Positions 1 through 9,190 of a stretch of 64,000 nucleotides of DNA are shown piece by piece; the first letter of the stretch is position 1, and the number at the start of each line of letters is the position of its first letter. The stretch spans positions 62,001 through 126,000 of the forward strand of contig NZ_JARRSA010000004.1 in NCBI RefSeq assembly GCF_029624655.1, in the 5' to 3' direction. Under the pieces are notes generated by a model. It saw only the letters and a list, made by a program, of their open reading frames with translations, made no database searches and was not told where the DNA came from. A program made the position numbers and the translations under genes. This DNA is from Roseicyclus salinarum. Its GTDB lineage: Bacteria; Pseudomonadota; Alphaproteobacteria; Rhodobacterales; Rhodobacteraceae.

Positions 1-1901
1 ATCATCAGAAGGTAGGCGAAGCTGAGCCTGAGGTTCGTGAACAGCTGCCGCCCCTCGGCGATGGCGTGCACGATGGTGGCGAAATCGTCGTCGAGAAGCA
101 CGATCGAGGCCGCCTCGCGCGCCGAGCGGGTGCCGCGTTGGCCCATGGCGATGCCCACGTCGGCCCCGCGCAGCGCGGGCGCGTCGTTCACGCCGTCCCC
201 GGTCACCGCCACAAGCTCGCCCTGAGCGCGCAGCGCCACCACGAGGGCGAGTTTCTGCGATGGTGCGCAGCGCGCGACCACGTCGATGTCGAGCCTGCCG
301 CCCGCGGCCAGGTGGGCCTCCAGCTCGGCCCCGTCGAGGACGCGCGGTTCGCCCCCGCCGATGCCGATGTCCCGCGCGATGGCGGCGCCGGTCCGAACGT
401 GGTCCCCGGTGATCATGACGACGCGGATGCCCGCGCCCTGCGCCTCGCGGACCGCCTCGGCCACGCCTGGGCGGACGGGATCGGAAAAGCCCAGAAGCCC
501 CGCGAAGCGAAACCCCTCGGCCGGTTCCGATCCGTCCCACGCATCGAGGGTCATGGAGGCCACGGCGATCACCTTGTGGCCGCGTCCGGCCAACTCCCGC
601 GTCCGCTCCAGCCAGCCCGACCGCGCGCCGGCGGACATCGCGCACATGCCGAGAACCGCCTCGGGCGCGCCCTTCATCGCGGCGCGCGCCCCGCCGCCCG
701 AGGTCTCCAGCACCGCCACCTCGCGCAGCCGGTCCTCGGTGAAGGGAAAGACCGCCGCGACGCGGCCGTCCAGCGGTGCGGCCGCCGACAGCAGGATCTC
801 GTCGAGGGGGTCCGAGGTCTCGGCCCGCGAGGCCGTGGCTGCAAGCCCGAGGGCCTCGCCTTCCGTGACCCCTTCGGCCGTCAGCACATGGTCGAGCGTC
901 AGCCGCCCCTCGGTCAGCGTGCCGGTCTTGTCGGTGCAGATGCACGACACGCGCCCGATGTTCTCCACCACCACGGCGCGCCGAACCAGCGCCTGCCGCC
1001 GCGCAAGGCGGTAGACGCCGAGCCCGAGGAAGAAGGAAAAGACGACCGGAAACTCCTCGGGCAGCGCCGCGATGGCCAGCGTCACCGCGCTCAGGATCGC
1101 GTCGGCAAGGCCGTAGCCCTGCACGTAGCGGATGACGGCGAGCGCCGCGCAGAGCAGGAGCGCCAGCGCAAGAAGCACCTTCACCAGCCGCGAGATCGCC
1201 TCCTGCAGCGGGGTCCGCTCGGACCGCGTCGCGCTCGAGAGCCGGGCGATCTCGCCATAGAGCGTCTCAACGCCCGTCAGCGCGACGCGCATCCGCGCCT
1301 CGCCGGTCAGAAGGCGCGTCCCGGCCATGCCCCAGTGTTGCGTGTCGATCAGCCCGCGCGCGGCCCGCCCGGCCGGCGGCACCGGCGTCTTGCGCACCGG
1401 CATCGCCTCGCCCGTGAGAGAGGATTCGTCGGCCTGAAGCGCCTCTCCGGCAAGGATCAGCCCGTCGGCGGGGAACCACTCGCCCGCGGGCACGACGACG
1501 AGATCGCCCGGAACGAGGTCGGTCGCGGGAATGTCGCGGGCGCGTCCGCCGCGGATCGCGCGGGCGGTCGAGGCCAGCCGCGCCCTCAACCCCTCGGTCG
1601 ACGCCTCGGTCCTGCGGTGCAGGTAGGCGTCCATTCCGACGATGGGCAGGAGGGCTGCGGCCAGCACCGCCGCCTCGGCGACGTCGCCGAGCCACACGAA
1701 CAGAAGGGCGGTTCCCACGAGGAACCAGATCATCGGATCGCGCAGCGTGTCGCGCGCGAGGCCGAGCCATCCGGCCCGCCGCTCGGCCACGATTGCGTTC
1801 GGACCATGGACCGCGGCCAGTGCCTCGGCCTCCGCGTCCTGCAGTCCCTGCGCGTCGGCCCAGCCCTCGCCGAGCCGCTCGAGATGGGCGTCGCGCTTCA
1901 C
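1..1901 (-). CDS. Cation-transporting P-type ATPase (3' end beyond window)
   Basis: An ATP-driven inner-membrane cation pump; the cation is not clear. From the GTG at 1901 the protein shows TGEAMP near residue 165 (actuator domain), PEEFP in the transmembrane ion-site helix near 281, the phosphorylation motif DKTGT with Asp324, and GDGVNDAP near the window edge. There is no N-terminal heavy-metal (HMA, CxxC) domain and no CPC motif, which argues against the copper/zinc P1B class; PEEFP is seen in uncharacterised relatives of the P2 pumps. About 633 residues are present and the last transmembrane helices are missing. The GTG start has a GGGGAA element just upstream. It is divergent from a CDF exporter, which suggests a shared metal or ion-homeostasis role (inference). 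Confidence 0.85.
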   Translation of the reverse strand, partial: MKRDAHLERLGEGWADAQGLQDAEAEALAAVHGPNAIVAERRAGWLGLARDTLRDPMIWFLVGTALLFVWLGDVAEAAVLAAALLPIVGMDAYLHRRTEASTEGLRARLASTARAIRGGRARDIPATDLVPGDLVVVPAGEWFPADGLILAGEALQADESSLTGEAMPVRKTPVPPAGRAARGLIDTQHWGMAGTRLLTGEARMRVALTGVETLYGEIARLSSATRSERTPLQEAISRLVKVLLALALLLCAALAVIRYVQGYGLADAILSAVTLAIAALPEEFPVVFSFFLGLGVYRLARRQALVRRAVVVENIGRVSCICTDKTGTLTEGRLTLDHVLTAEGVTEGEALGLAATASRAETSDPLDEILLSAAAPLDGRVAAVFPFTEDRLREVAVLETSGGGARAAMKGAPEAVLGMCAMSAGARSGWLERTRELAGRGHKVIAVASMTLDAWDGSEPAEGFRFAGLLGFSDPVRPGVAEAVREAQGAGIRVVMITGDHVRTGAAIARDIGIGGGEPRVLDGAELEAHLAAGGRLDIDVVARCAPSQKLALVVALRAQGELVAVTGDGVNDAPALRGADVGIAMGQRGTRSAREAASIVLLDDDFATIVHAIAEGRQLFTNLRLSFAYLLM

Positions 1902-1996
1902 CGGTTCCCCGCCCCTTGCCCTTGCCGTATCGGGGCCGACGATAGCAGCCGGGCCGCGGACATGGCAGGCGTAACCGGGGCCTCGCGCGGCGCCTT

Positions 1997-2014
1997 TCGC
2001 AAATTTCTTTGCGA
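1997..2014. promoter_or_regulatory. Inverted repeat TCGCAAA-N4-TTTGCGA
   Basis: A perfect 7-bp inverted repeat in the 193-bp region between the divergent P-type ATPase and CDF exporter genes. Its location and AT-rich centre fit a binding site for a dimeric regulator. No known operator is matched with confidence. Confidence 0.45.
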
Positions 2015-2027
2015 GCGATACGCAGTC

Positions 2028-2046
2028 GCTCAAGCCACGGTTGAGC
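2028..2046. promoter_or_regulatory. Inverted repeat GCTCAA-N7-TTGAGC
   Basis: A second perfect inverted repeat (6-bp arms, 7-bp spacer) in the same divergent promoter region, 13 bp from the first and about 50 bp before the CDF start codon. It may be a second operator or a hairpin in the CDF leader. Confidence 0.35.
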
Positions 2047-2094
2047 CACGCGCCGCACCCCTGTAAGGCCGCCGCATCGCGAACGGGGAGCGCC

Positions 2095-2985
2095 ATGTCA
2101 TCCGCCCTGAAGATTGCCTTCGGAAGCCTCTTCGTGGGGTTGGTCGTGCTGGGGCTGAAGGTCGCGGCATGGTGGCTGACCGGTTCCGTCGCGCTTCTGT
2201 CAGATGCACTGGAAAGCACGGTCAACCTCGCCACGGCCTTCGCCGCCCTGGTCGCGATCCGCGTGGCGGCGCGGCCGGCCGACGACAACCATCCCTTCGG
2301 CCATCACAAGGCGGAGTTCTTCAGCGCCGTGCTGGAAGGCGTGATGATCATCGTCGCTGCGATCTTCATCCTGCGCGAGGCCTATGACGGGTTCCTGAAC
2401 CCCCGCGCGCTCGACGCGCCGATCGAGGGGCTTCTGGTCAATGGGCTCGCAACCGCGATCAACGCGGCCTGGGCCATCGTGCTGGTGCGGCGGGGGCGCG
2501 CGCTGAAATCGCCCGCGCTGGTGGCCGACGGGCGGCACCTCTGGACCGACGTCATGACCTCGGCGGGGGTGGCGGCGGGCGTCCTTCTGGCCTTCGGCAC
2601 GGGCTTCTGGCTGCTCGACCCGATCATGGCGGCGCTCGTGGCGGTCAACATCCTGTGGTCCGGCGGTCGCGTGGTGAAGGAATCGCTGAGCGGCCTGATG
2701 GACGAGGCGGTGCCCGACGACACGCTCGCGCGCATCCGGGACGTGATCTCGGCCGAGGCCGCGGGCGCGGTCGAGGCGCACGATCTGCGCACGCGCCACG
2801 CGGGCAGCGCGACCTTCGTGGAGTTCCACCTCGTCGTGCCGGGAGAGATGTCGGTGTTCGAAGCCCACGAGATCTGCGACCGGGTCGAGGCCGCCATCGG
2901 CCGGGCCGTCCCCGACGTGCGCGTGACGATCCACGTCGAACCCGAGCACAAGTCCAAGCACACCGGCATCGTGGTCCTCGATTGA
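2095..2985 (+). CDS. Cation diffusion facilitator (CDF) family transporter
   Basis: A proton-coupled exporter of divalent cations (zinc, cobalt, iron or manganese in family members) in the inner membrane. The 296-residue protein has the CDF layout: an aspartate in the LLSDALE helix (Asp37), the HPFGH loop near residues 66-70, a second acidic helix motif HLWTD near 144, and a cytoplasmic C-terminal domain from about residue 200. The ATG at 2095 follows GGGGAGC; the upstream in-frame extension lacks membrane character. The second metal-site helix carries HxxxD, usual for zinc-type members, so zinc is a reasonable but untested guess. It is divergent from a P-type ATPase. Confidence 0.93.
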   Translation: MSSALKIAFGSLFVGLVVLGLKVAAWWLTGSVALLSDALESTVNLATAFAALVAIRVAARPADDNHPFGHHKAEFFSAVLEGVMIIVAAIFILREAYDGFLNPRALDAPIEGLLVNGLATAINAAWAIVLVRRGRALKSPALVADGRHLWTDVMTSAGVAAGVLLAFGTGFWLLDPIMAALVAVNILWSGGRVVKESLSGLMDEAVPDDTLARIRDVISAEAAGAVEAHDLRTRHAGSATFVEFHLVVPGEMSVFEAHEICDRVEAAIGRAVPDVRVTIHVEPEHKSKHTGIVVLD

Positions 2986-3107
2986 ACCGTCCCGAAGGCC
3001 CGCTCCCGGCCGGTTCCCCGAGGGGTGCGGTGGGGGACGATCGACTGAGGCCGGCCCCGGACGCGATGCGGCAGGGAGGCGTGGCGCAACCGGCGGATGA
3101 CTGGACG

Positions 3108-3184
3108 TGGTAGGCCCGGAGGGACTCGAACCCCCAACCAAAGCGTTATGAGCGCTCTGCTCTAACCAATTGAGCTACAGGCCC
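3108..3184 (-). tRNA. tRNA with CAT anticodon (Met elongator or Ile2)
   Basis: Read on the minus strand, the sequence folds as a full cloverleaf: a 7-bp acceptor stem starting GGGCCTG at 3184, D arm GCTC/GAGC, a 5-bp anticodon stem around loop CTCATAA (anticodon at 3148-3150), T arm with loop TTCGAGT, discriminator A and an encoded CCA (3108-3110). A CAT anticodon can be elongator Met or lysidine-modified Ile2; I cannot separate these by eye. It is not initiator tRNA, because position 1 pairs (as G-U) with 72. The acceptor stem has two G-U pairs (1-72 and 6-67). Confidence 0.93.
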
Positions 3185-3291
3185 GCCCGCGTCACGCTTA
3201 TGGCCGTGCCGGCCATGCGTCAAGTTCGGTCGCTTGCGGCGCGCGAGGCGCTGATCTAGGAGGGGGAAACGCGCGCGCCCCGGAGATCGCC

Positions 3292-3702
3292 ATGCCGCCC
3301 CTGTCCAGTCTCGCACTGCGCTACGTCGCCTGGTTCGTCGGGCTGACGTTCGTCTACGGGCTGCTGGTCAGTTTCGCCGGGCTGCCCGCCACGCTGGCGA
3401 CCGGGGTGATCATCGCCGCGGCCCCGGCGGCGGATGTCGGCCTGCATGCCGTGCGCCGCGCCACGCGGCCGCTGGCGTTCCGGGACTGGGTGACGCTCTG
3501 GGGCCTCTGCATGGGGATCTACCTGCTCCTCAGCATCGTGGGACCCGCGGTTCTGGCCCTGGCGTTCTCGCAGGTGCGCGAGGGCATCGGCGGCGCGGCG
3601 ATGATGCGATCGGCCGCGATCGTCGCGTCGGCCACGGCGCTGATGATGGCGCTGTTCCTGTGGATCGGCGGCCGTTCGGCCGGGGGGCGGAACGAGGGCT
3701 GA
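3292..3702 (+). CDS. Small four-helix membrane protein, possibly ABZJ_00895 family
   Basis: A 136-residue protein with about four hydrophobic segments (roughly residues 10-28, 33-50, 66-90 and 104-125) and a short basic C-terminus. The start ATG follows GGAGATCGCC. The size and helix pattern resemble the ABZJ_00895 family of small inner-membrane proteins, but this rests on general resemblance only. It sits between a tRNA and purM on the plus strand with a 90-bp gap to purM, so it could be the first gene of the purMN transcript. Confidence 0.6.
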   Translation: MPPLSSLALRYVAWFVGLTFVYGLLVSFAGLPATLATGVIIAAAPAADVGLHAVRRATRPLAFRDWVTLWGLCMGIYLLLSIVGPAVLALAFSQVREGIGGAAMMRSAAIVASATALMMALFLWIGGRSAGGRNEG

Positions 3703-3791
3703 GCGCGCGGCCCCTCGCGGGCAGCATTGCATGGATATCGGCGCGGCACGGGCGGGGGCCGCGGGCAACTGGATCGAGAGAGGGCGAAGGC

Positions 3792-4853
3792 ATGGGCGAG
3801 GGCAAGAGCGACGGTGGCGCGCGTGGGCTGACCTACGCGGCGGCGGGGGTGGACATCGACGCCGGAAACGCGCTCGTCGATCGCATCAAGCCCGCCGCGG
3901 CGGCGACCGACAGGCCCGGCACGATGTCGGGGCTCGGCGGGTTCGGGGCGCTCTTCGATCTGAAGGCCGCGGGCTATTCCGACCCCATCCTCGTGGCCGC
4001 GACGGACGGCGTGGGCACCAAGCTCAGGATCGCGATCGAGACCGGCGCGCTCGACACGATCGGCATCGACCTTGTGGCGATGTGCGTCAACGACCTCGTA
4101 TGCCAAGGGGCGGAGCCTTTGTTCTTCCTCGACTATTTCGCGACCGGAAAGCTCGAGGTGGAGGCCGCGGCGCGGATCGTGGAAGGCATCGCCGAGGGGT
4201 GCCGCCGCTCGGGCTGCGCGTTGATCGGGGGCGAGACGGCGGAGATGCCGGGCATGTATGCGAAGGGCGACTTCGACCTCGCGGGCTTCGCCGTGGGCGC
4301 GATGGAACGCGGTGCGCACCTCCCGCAAGGCGTGGCCGAGGGCGACGTGCTTCTGGGCCTCGCCTCGGACGGCGTTCATTCCAACGGCTACTCCTTGGTG
4401 CGCAAGGTGGTGGAGCGGGCGGGCCTGTCCTGGGACGATGCAGCGCCCTTCGCCGACGGGCCGCTTGGCGCGGCGATGCTGGCGCCGACGCGCCTCTACG
4501 TCCGCCCCGCGCTGTCGGCGATCCGCGCCGGCGGGGTCCACGCGCTCGCCCACATCACCGGCGGCGGCCTGACCGAGAACCTGCCGCGCGTGCTGCCCGA
4601 GGGTCTTGGCGCTGTCATCGACCTGTCCGCGTGGTCGCTGCCGCCGGTCTTTCGCTGGCTGGCCGACGAGGGCGGACTGGCGCAGGACGAGTTGCTCAAG
4701 ACGTTCAACGCGGGCATCGGCATGGTCCTTGCCGTGGCGCCCGAACGGGCGGGCGCGCTGGATGCCGCGCTGTCGGAAATGGGCGAGGGCGTCGTCCGCC
4801 TCGGCGAGGTCGCGGCGGGGCAGGGCGTACGCTACCGCGGCACACTGACGTGA
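3792..4853 (+). CDS. purM: Phosphoribosylformylglycinamidine cyclo-ligase
   Basis: Makes aminoimidazole ribotide from FGAM with ATP in the fifth step of purine synthesis, in the cytosol. The 353-residue protein matches the usual length (about 345-355). It has the AIR-synthase signatures YAAAGVDID at the N-terminus, ATDGVGTK near residue 75, [11 protein letters not shown] near 145 and [13 protein letters not shown] near 255. The ATG at 3792 is the start nearest the family N-terminus. Its stop codon overlaps the GTG of purN (GTGA), so the two are translationally coupled, the usual alphaproteobacterial purMN arrangement. Confidence 0.97.
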   Translation: MGEGKSDGGARGLTYAAAGVDIDAGNALVDRIKPAAAATDRPGTMSGLGGFGALFDLKAAGYSDPILVAATDGVGTKLRIAIETGALDTIGIDLVAMCVNDLVCQGAEPLFFLDYFATGKLEVEAAARIVEGIAEGCRRSGCALIGGETAEMPGMYAKGDFDLAGFAVGAMERGAHLPQGVAEGDVLLGLASDGVHSNGYSLVRKVVERAGLSWDDAAPFADGPLGAAMLAPTRLYVRPALSAIRAGGVHALAHITGGGLTENLPRVLPEGLGAVIDLSAWSLPPVFRWLADEGGLAQDELLKTFNAGIGMVLAVAPERAGALDAALSEMGEGVVRLGEVAAGQGVRYRGTLT

Positions 4854-5452
4854 CGAAACGCGTCGGCATCCTGATTTCGGGCGGCGGGTCGAACATGGTC
4901 GAGCTTGTCCGCTCGATGCAGGGCGATCACCCGGCGCGTCCCGTGTTCGTGCTGGCCAACGACCCCGGCGCGGGCGGGCTGGAGAAGGCGCGCGCCATGG
5001 ACCTTCCGGCGCTCGCCGTCGATCACAGGCCGTTCAAGGGCGACCGGGCCGCCTTCGAGGCCGCGCTGAGCGCGGCGATCGCGCCCCATGCGCCCGACAT
5101 CCTGTGCCTTGCGGGCTTCATGCGCGTCCTCACGGCGGATTTCGTGGAGGCCTGGCGCGGCCGGATGCTGAACATCCACCCCTCGCTCCTGCCGAAATAC
5201 CGCGGGCTCGACACCCATGCGCGCGCCATCGCCGCCGGCGACGCCGAGGCGGGATGCACCGTCCACGAGGTCACGCCGGCGCTGGACGACGGGCCCGTGC
5301 TGGGGCAGGCGCGGGTGCCGATCCTGCCGGGCGACACGGCCCGAAGCCTCGCCGAGCGCGTCCTTTTGGCCGAGCATGTCCTGTATCCCGCCGTGCTGCG
5401 CCGCTTCGCGGCCGGCGACACGCGTCCGGTCATGCTGCCCGAGCCCGGCTGA
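4850..5452 (+). CDS. purN: Phosphoribosylglycinamide formyltransferase
   Basis: Transfers a formyl group from 10-formyl-tetrahydrofolate to GAR in purine synthesis. The 200-residue protein begins at a GTG whose last two bases are in the purM stop codon. Visible are the glycine-rich phosphate loop ISGGGSNM near residue 10 and the catalytic region with [13 protein letters not shown] near 105 (Asn and His of the active site), followed by [11 protein letters not shown], which holds the conserved Asp. The length is normal. Confidence 0.96.
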   Translation: MTKRVGILISGGGSNMVELVRSMQGDHPARPVFVLANDPGAGGLEKARAMDLPALAVDHRPFKGDRAAFEAALSAAIAPHAPDILCLAGFMRVLTADFVEAWRGRMLNIHPSLLPKYRGLDTHARAIAAGDAEAGCTVHEVTPALDDGPVLGQARVPILPGDTARSLAERVLLAEHVLYPAVLRRFAAGDTRPVMLPEPG

Positions 5453-5526
5453 CTTGGCCTTTCCTTTCCCGCGGCGCTCGCCTAAACCCGGACGGACGAG
5501 CCGAAACGAGCCGAGACCGAGCTGAC

Positions 5527-6687
5527 GTGACAACGACCATCACAACCACCGATGCGCTCGCCGCCTTCTGCGAGAAGGCCGCCTCCGCCCCCTACGTCAC
5601 CGTGGATACCGAGTTCCTGCGCGAACGCACCTACTTCGCGCAGCTCTGCCTCGTGCAGATGGCGCTTCCGGGCGAGGACGACACGGGTGCGGTGCTGGTC
5701 GATCCGCTGGCCGAGGGCCTCTCGCTCGCGCCGCTTTACGATCTGTTTCGCAACCCCGCCGTCGTGAAGGTCTTCCATGCCGCGCGGCAGGACCTCGAGA
5801 TATTCTGGGTCGAAGGCGGCGTCGTGCCCGAGCCTCTGTTCGACACGCAGATCGCGGCGATGGTCTGCGGTTTCGGCGACCAGGTGGGCTACGAGACGCT
5901 GGTGCGCCGCATCGCGAAAGCGCCGCTCGACAAGTCCTCGCGCTTTACCGACTGGTCGCGCCGCCCGCTGTCGGAGGCGCAGAAGGACTATGCGCTGGCC
6001 GACGTCACGCACCTGCGGCAGATCTACGAGCATCTCAGGCGGCAGCTGGAAAAGACCGGCCGCACGCACTGGATGGAGGAGGAGCTGGGCGCGCTTACCG
6101 ATGCTTCCAGCTACGTCGTCGTGCCCGAGGAGGCGTGGACCCGGCTGAAGCTGCGCAACGCCTCGCCCAAGTTGCTGGCCATCGCGCGCGAACTGGCGGC
6201 CTTCCGCGAGCGCATGGCCCAGGAGCGCAACGTCCCCCGAAGCCGCATCCTGAAGGACGACGCCCTGATGGAGCTGGTGTCGACCAAGCCGAAATCGCTC
6301 GACGACCTTTCAAAATCGCGCCTCCTGCTGCGCGAGGCGCGCAAGGGCGCGATCGCCGAGGGGCTGGTCGAGGCCGTGAAGCGCGGCGTCGAGGCGCCTC
6401 AGGCCGACTGGCCGCGCCTGCCCAAGGGGCGGGACCGCTCGGCGCTGAACCCGGCTCTGGCCGACCTTCTGCGCGTGCTGCTCAAGGCCAAGGCCGAGGA
6501 ATCCGGCGTCGCGGCCAAGCTCATAGCCTCGTCGAGCGACCTCGACGACATCGCCAGCGGCGACCGCGACGGCATGTGGGCGCATGGCTGGCGCCGCGAG
6601 GTCTTCGGCGAGGATGCGCTGAGCCTGCTCGACGGCAGGATCGGCCTCGTGGCTGACGGCGAGCGGGTGCGGACGGTTCAGGTCTAG
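5527..6687 (+). CDS. rnd: Ribonuclease D
   Basis: A 3'-5' exoribonuclease of the DEDD family used in tRNA 3' maturation. The 386-residue protein starts at GTG 5527. The three exonuclease motifs are visible: VDTEFLRE near residue 25 (Asp and Glu), HAARQDLEIF near 90 (Asp), and YALADVTHL near 160 (Tyr and Asp of Exo III). One HRDC domain covers about residues 205-290 and a second helical domain follows. It lies 74 bp after purN on the same strand and its stop overlaps the convergent lipoprotein gene by 4 bp. Confidence 0.95.
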   Translation: MTTTITTTDALAAFCEKAASAPYVTVDTEFLRERTYFAQLCLVQMALPGEDDTGAVLVDPLAEGLSLAPLYDLFRNPAVVKVFHAARQDLEIFWVEGGVVPEPLFDTQIAAMVCGFGDQVGYETLVRRIAKAPLDKSSRFTDWSRRPLSEAQKDYALADVTHLRQIYEHLRRQLEKTGRTHWMEEELGALTDASSYVVVPEEAWTRLKLRNASPKLLAIARELAAFRERMAQERNVPRSRILKDDALMELVSTKPKSLDDLSKSRLLLREARKGAIAEGLVEAVKRGVEAPQADWPRLPKGRDRSALNPALADLLRVLLKAKAEESGVAAKLIASSSDLDDIASGDRDGMWAHGWRREVFGEDALSLLDGRIGLVADGERVRTVQV

Positions 6688-7130
6688 CGGCGGTTCACGC
6701 TGCGCCGGTTTTCGCGCGCGATCACGGTAACGCTGCGCAGGCCTTCGAGGTCATCGCGCCCAAGCGTCGTCGCCACCACGATCTGCCGGGTGGGCGCGGC
6801 GCCGGCGGTGCCGCCGGCGGGCGGCGGGGCGGCGCGGAACTCGTAGACGATCGCGCCTTCCGCGCGTTCCACCTCGATCAGGGCGGGTTGCCAGTAGCCC
6901 GTGCGCTCCGTCATCGCCGTCGCGGTCAGGATCGCACCCGAGGTCGTGGCCTCGATTGCGAGCGACGTCACTTCCGCCACCAGCGGTCGGGGATCGGCCG
7001 GACGCCCGGTCTCGTTCACGGTGATGCGTTCCTCGCGTTCGCCACCGAACCAGTTGAAGGGGTTCAGCCGGCTCTGGCCGCAGGCGGCAAGGCTCGTGCA
7101 CAGGGCGAGGACGGTAAGGGCGCGCAGCAT
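6684..7130 (-). CDS. Putative outer- or inner-membrane lipoprotein
   Basis: A 148-residue protein of unknown function. The N-terminus is a typical lipoprotein signal: Met-Leu-Arg, a hydrophobic stretch, then SLAAC with the lipidated cysteine at about residue 17. The mature part mixes beta-like segments with a proline/alanine/glycine-rich linker near residue 105 and ends in Arg-Arg. I chose the ATG at 7130 because it places the signal peptide at the N-terminus; a longer reading from 7208 would put charged residues in front of it. The gene is convergent with rnd, overlapping its last 4 bases. Similar small lipoproteins without assigned function are common in Rhodobacteraceae. Confidence 0.75.
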   Translation of the reverse strand: MLRALTVLALCTSLAACGQSRLNPFNWFGGEREERITVNETGRPADPRPLVAEVTSLAIEATTSGAILTATAMTERTGYWQPALIEVERAEGAIVYEFRAAPPPAGGTAGAAPTRQIVVATTLGRDDLEGLRSVTVIARENRRSVNRR

Positions 7131-7272
7131 GGAGGCTCCGGGGGTCGGTCTTCGTTTCGGTTCCCGTGCGTAACCGAAAGCCCCTTGCAAGAAAAGCCGT
7201 GATGGCACGCCGCACTGGACGACGGCCGGCCGGGCGCATACCTCATGACCCAGTTTCGTGACGGAGAGGACG

Positions 7273-7701
7273 ATGGCCAGGAAAGACTTCGAAGAGATCG
7301 CCGAGACGTTCGAGTTCCTCGACGACTGGGAAGAGCGCTATCGCCACGTGATCGAACTGGGCAAGGCGATGGACCCGCTCGACGACGCTTTCAAGGTGCC
7401 CGCGACCAAGGTCGACGGCTGCGCGAGCCAGGTCTGGATCCTGCCGCGGATCGAGGGCGAGGGGCCGTCGGCCACCTTCGACTTCCACGGCGACAGCGAC
7501 GCGATCATCGTGCGCGGCCTGATCGCCGTGCTTCATGCGCTCTACGGTGGCCTGTCCGTCCGCGAGGTCGGCGAGGTCGATGCGAGCGCGGAACTGGGTC
7601 GTCTTGGGCTGCAGGACCATCTGTCCTCGCAACGCTCGAACGGGCTGCGCGCGATGGTCGGCCGCATCCGCGATCTCGCCGCCGAGAAGGCAGCTGCCTG
7701 A
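7273..7701 (+). CDS. sufE: Cysteine desulfuration protein SufE
   Basis: Accepts persulfide sulfur from the cysteine desulfurase SufS and passes it on for Fe-S cluster assembly. The 142-residue protein contains VDGCASQVW near residue 50, where the cysteine is the sulfur acceptor, and the conserved hydrophobic stretch ALYGGLSV near 95. The ATG at 7273 follows GGAGAGG; a GTG five codons upstream is in frame but badly placed relative to that ribosome-binding site. It is a stand-alone gene, not next to a suf operon here. Confidence 0.93.
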   Translation: MARKDFEEIAETFEFLDDWEERYRHVIELGKAMDPLDDAFKVPATKVDGCASQVWILPRIEGEGPSATFDFHGDSDAIIVRGLIAVLHALYGGLSVREVGEVDASAELGRLGLQDHLSSQRSNGLRAMVGRIRDLAAEKAAA

Positions 7702-7738
7702 ATTAACGTCGCGCCGGAAGTATCGGAAAGAAAATAAA

Positions 7739-7762
7739 AAGCCGCCCCGTGGGGCGGCTTTC
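7739..7762. terminator. Bidirectional terminator between sufE and gltA
   Basis: An 8-bp GC stem (GCCGCCCC / GGGGCGGC, 2-base loop) flanked by A-rich sequence on the left and TTT on the right. The genes on either side converge, so it can serve both. Confidence 0.85.
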
Positions 7763-7782
7763 GCGTTCCGGTATTGGCCGGC

Positions 7783-9072
7783 TCAGCGGTTCTCGATCTC
7801 GACGTAATCGCGCAGCGTCTCGCCGGTGTAGAGCTGCCGGGGACGGCCGATCTTGAGCGCTGGATCGGCGATCATTTCCTTCCACTGGCTGACCCAGCCG
7901 ACGGTGCGCGCGACCGCGAAGATCGGCGTGAACATCGAGGTGGGAAAGCCCATCGCGTCCAGGATGATGCCCGAGTAGAAATCCACGTTGGGATACAGCT
8001 TCTTGTCGGCAAAGTAGCTGTCTTCCAGCGCGATGCGCTCGAGTTCCTTGGCGACCTGAAGCGTCGGATTGTTCTCGATCCCGAGAAGGTCAAGCACTTC
8101 GTCGGCGGATTGTTTCATCACCTTCGCGCGCGGATCGAAGTTCTTGTAGACCCGGTGGCCGAAGCCCATCAGGCGGAACGGGTCGTTCTTGTCCTTGGCG
8201 CGGGCGATGTATTCCGGGATGCGGTCGGGCGTGCCGATCTCGCGCAACATCTCGAGGCAGGCCTGGTTCGCGCCGCCATGCGCCGGGCCCCAGAGGCAGG
8301 CGATGCCTGCGGCGATGCAGGCGAAGGGGTTCGCGCCCGAGGACGAGGCGAGGCGCACGGTCGAGGTCGAGGCGTTCTGCTCGTGGTCGGCATGGAGCGT
8401 GAAGATCCGGTCCATGGCGCGGGCGAGAACGGGGTCGACCTTGTACTCCTCGGCCGGCACCGCGAAGCACATGCGCAGGAAGTTCGCCGCGTAGTCGATG
8501 TCGTTGCGCGGATACACGAAAGGCTGGCCGATCGTGTACTTGTAGGCCCATGCCGCGATCGTCGGCATCTTGGCGATCAGGCGGTGCGAGGCGATCTCAC
8601 GCTGGCGCGGATCGTTGATGTCGGTCGAGTCGTGGTAGAACGCCGACATCGCGCCCACGACGCCCACCATGACGGCCATCGGATGGGCGTCGCGGCGGAA
8701 CCCGCGGAAGAAGTTGCCCATCTGCTCGTGGATCATCGTGTGGTGCGTGATCGTGGTCTCGAATTCCTCGAGCGTCGAGGCCTTGGGCAGCTCGCCATAG
8801 AGAAGGAGATAGCACACCTCGAGGAAATGCGATTTCTCGGCCAGCTGGTCGATCGGGTAGCCGCGGTGCAGAAGCTCGCCCTTGTCGCCGTCGATGAAGG
8901 TGATCGAGCTGTCGCAGGACGAGGTCGAGGTGAAGCCCGGGTCATGCGTGAACACGCCCGCCTGCCCGTAAAGCTTTGTGATGTCGACCACGTCCGGTCC
9001 GGCGGTCGGCGAGCGCATTGGCAGCTCGTAGGATTTCCCGTCGATGGTCAAGGTCGCGGTTCGGTCGGCCAT
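7783..9072 (-). CDS. gltA: Citrate synthase (hexameric type II)
   Basis: Condenses acetyl-CoA and oxaloacetate, the entry step of the TCA cycle. At 429 residues it has the length of Gram-negative type II enzymes. The catalytic residues are in place: His265 in GPAHGGANQ, His306 in GFGHRVYKN and Asp364 in NVDFYSG. The start is ATG 9072, preceded by GGAGAAGGGA; the open frame extends upstream to 9228 but that part has no family similarity. It follows gltX on the same strand with a 106-bp gap. Confidence 0.97.
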   Translation of the reverse strand: MADRTATLTIDGKSYELPMRSPTAGPDVVDITKLYGQAGVFTHDPGFTSTSSCDSSITFIDGDKGELLHRGYPIDQLAEKSHFLEVCYLLLYGELPKASTLEEFETTITHHTMIHEQMGNFFRGFRRDAHPMAVMVGVVGAMSAFYHDSTDINDPRQREIASHRLIAKMPTIAAWAYKYTIGQPFVYPRNDIDYAANFLRMCFAVPAEEYKVDPVLARAMDRIFTLHADHEQNASTSTVRLASSSGANPFACIAAGIACLWGPAHGGANQACLEMLREIGTPDRIPEYIARAKDKNDPFRLMGFGHRVYKNFDPRAKVMKQSADEVLDLLGIENNPTLQVAKELERIALEDSYFADKKLYPNVDFYSGIILDAMGFPTSMFTPIFAVARTVGWVSQWKEMIADPALKIGRPRQLYTGETLRDYVEIENR

Positions 9073-9169
9073 GTTCGTCCCTTCTCCAACTGGCGCGCCG
9101 GGCGGGTCGCGCCGGCGATCAGGATCGGGGCGAGGGCCCTTTCGTCCCTTGCCCCGTCGCATCAGCAAC

Positions 9170-9190
9170 CCCCGCGCGTCAGTCGCGGGG
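9170..9190 (-). terminator. Hairpin over the gltX stop codon
   Basis: A 7-bp stem CCCCGCG / CGCGGGG with a 7-base loop overlaps the last codons of gltX. There is no clear T run after it on the minus strand, so it may be a weak terminator or a processing signal between gltX and gltA. Confidence 0.35.

Noticed and set aside
66-2066. Plus-strand frame of 666 residues at the window start
   Set aside because: It is antisense to the P-type ATPase, whose DKTGT and GDGVNDAP motifs read clearly on the minus strand.
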